In this document: positions 5,215-6,097 of the stretch, piece by piece
How positions within the stretch are numbered: position 1 is the stretch's first letter
How the letters are laid out: each line of letters begins with the position of its first letter
Source of the DNA: an uncultured bacterium
GTDB taxonomy: Bacteria; Bacillota; Clostridia; Lachnospirales; Lachnospiraceae
NCBI GenBank assembly: GCA_905214955.1
Contig: CAJMON010000105.1
Coordinates: forward strand, 1-6,097
Direction: 5' to 3'
DNA: 6,097 nucleotides
Position numbers and translations under genes: made by a program
The notes under the pieces: generated by a model
What the model saw: the letters and a program-made list of their open reading frames with translations, nothing else
Told to the model about the DNA's origin: nothing
Database searches by the model: none

Positions 5215-5939
5215 AAGTATTAAAACGTGCAGGAAGTATACTAGTGAGTGTGTTATTGTGGGCAGTGATCCTGATCGCGGCACTGTATGCATTTACCACC
5301 ATGGCAACCAGAGACAATCAGAATGTGGCCAATCTGATGGGCTATACGCCGCTGAGTGTTCTGTCAGATTCTATGTCTCCCACCTTTGAAAAAGGGGATC
5401 TGATTCTGATCAAAAAATGCGATCCTTCTTCCCTGAAGGAAGGAGACATTATCTGTTTCCACACGATTCTGAACAATGAATATGCATTGAATACACATAG
5501 AATTGCTTCCATTGAGGCCATGGGAGATGTAAGAAGCTACACCACCATGGGTGATAACAACAACGGAATTGCAGATACTCATGTGATTTCAGATGGTGAT
5601 ATCGTTGGAAAATATGTGGGGCGTATTCCAAAACTTGGGAATGTGATGGATTTTCTTTCCAGCAGCACCGGATTTCTGGTGGTGATTGTGCTGCCCATGT
5701 TGTTGTTCTTCATTTACCAGATTTATCATCTGATTATGATCAGCATCCGTTTAAAACGTGCCATTGCAGTAGAGACTGCCAAAGAACAGGCAGCTGCAGC
5801 AGAAAAAGCCGGAAAGACAGATGCCCAGGCAGCTTTGGAAGAAGCAAAGAAAATGAAAGAGGAAGCGGAGCGTCTGAAAGCAGAAGCGGAAAAGGCGCTG
5901 AAAGAAGCCAGACAGGGACGGAAAGAAAAGGAGGAGTAA
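5211..5939 (+). CDS. sipW: SipW-type signal peptidase I with C-terminal coiled coil
   Basis: A 242-residue membrane serine peptidase of the ER/archaeal (SipW) branch of signal peptidase I. The likely catalytic serine is S54 in VLSDSMSPTF (50-59). The partner is histidine H96 in NTHRI, not the lysine of ordinary bacterial LepB enzymes. The acidic block GDNNNGIAD (114-122) supplies the conserved Asp residues, and GKYVGRIP (133-140) is the family strand that follows. Membrane segments are at about 7-27 and 155-177, placing the active site outside. After the second segment come about 65 residues rich in Ala, Glu and Lys (183-242), a strong coiled-coil candidate predicted to be cytoplasmic. Bacillus SipW is about 190 residues, so this tail is an extension. 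AAAGGAG (5197-5203) lies seven bases before the ATG, which overlaps the preceding stop. The position after four SipW-cognate proteins argues that these are its substrates. Confidence 0.92.
   Translation: MKVLKRAGSILVSVLLWAVILIAALYAFTTMATRDNQNVANLMGYTPLSVLSDSMSPTFEKGDLILIKKCDPSSLKEGDIICFHTILNNEYALNTHRIASIEAMGDVRSYTTMGDNNNGIADTHVISDGDIVGKYVGRIPKLGNVMDFLSSSTGFLVVIVLPMLLFFIYQIYHLIMISIRLKRAIAVETAKEQAAAAEKAGKTDAQAALEEAKKMKEEAERLKAEAEKALKEARQGRKEKEE
5928..5934 (+). promoter_or_regulatory. Ribosome binding site for the terminal partial gene
   Basis: AAGGAGG lies within the end of the peptidase gene, 11 bases before the GTG at 5946. The spacing is slightly long, but no better start in this frame is available. 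The ATG at 5971 is out of frame. Confidence 0.55.
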
Positions 5940-5945
5940 AGGGCT

Positions 5946-6097
5946 GTGAGCGAGTTTTTAAAGTTTGCTTATGAACTGTTGTCTCAGGTAGTGTACAACA
6001 TTGTGAACTGGCTGGCAGGATTTCTGAAACTGTTTATTACCGGATGGGTGGAATATTTTCTGATTTTCCGTACCTATTTTCCGACATTGAATATTCC
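5946..6097 (+). CDS. Hydrophobic protein, 5' part only (runs off the window)
   Basis: A frame opens with GTG six bases after the peptidase stop and stays open for 50 codons to the window edge. It reads MSEFLKFAYELLSQVVYN, then a hydrophobic, aromatic-rich stretch (residues about 15-44) containing WLAGFLKLF and WVEYFLIF. It may be a membrane protein or an amphipathic membrane-associated peptide. There is no signal cleavage motif like those of the four surface proteins. I do not recognise a family from this fragment. Its position directly behind the peptidase gene, with a ribosome binding site, makes it a likely member of the same operon, possibly with a role in export or anchoring. The product could be much longer than what is visible. 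Confidence 0.6.
   Translation, partial: MSEFLKFAYELLSQVVYNIVNWLAGFLKLFITGWVEYFLIFRTYFPTLNI

Overview
The window reads as chromosomal DNA from a low-to-mid GC Gram-positive anaerobe, most likely a gut Lachnospiraceae-type member of the Bacillota. This rests on strong AGGAGG-type ribosome binding sites, a sigma-A promoter, GTG starts, codon choice and the gene families present. The taxonomic call is inference, because no rRNA or other marker gene is present.

Layout. Positions 1-52 are the extreme 3' end of a group II intron: the 3' strand of domain V and a complete domain VI with its bulged branch-point A. Its body and any intron-encoded protein lie to the left, outside the window. A stop-free 43-codon tail (53-181) follows the intron and may be the remnant of the gene it entered. 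A hairpin with a T-run (214-240) is overlaid by a very good extended -10 promoter (222-250), which drives a membrane-bound diguanylate cyclase with an extracellular sensor region (334-1695). About 100 bp containing a strong hairpin without a T-run separate it from a tight, translationally coupled gene array.

The array (1800 to beyond 6097) encodes four consecutive secreted or surface proteins (294, 288, 290 and 260 aa). Each starts with a SipW-cognate-type signal segment ending in A-W-[F/Y]. Despite low overall identity they share a P-V-[S/T]-T motif, an A-x-R-hydrophobic-[G/S] motif and a C-terminal E-G-[C/T]-D-x-x-C motif. A SipW-type (Ser/His, ER/archaeal-like) signal peptidase I with an unusual charged C-terminal coiled coil follows, and then the start of a hydrophobic protein cut by the window edge.

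How it may work together. By analogy with the Bacillus tapA-sipW-tasA system, the dedicated peptidase would mature the four paralogues at the membrane, and they could assemble into a surface fibre or layer. The diguanylate cyclase immediately upstream could link this export to an external cue through c-di-GMP. The array and its shared motifs are read directly from the sequence. The fibre function and the c-di-GMP link are inference.
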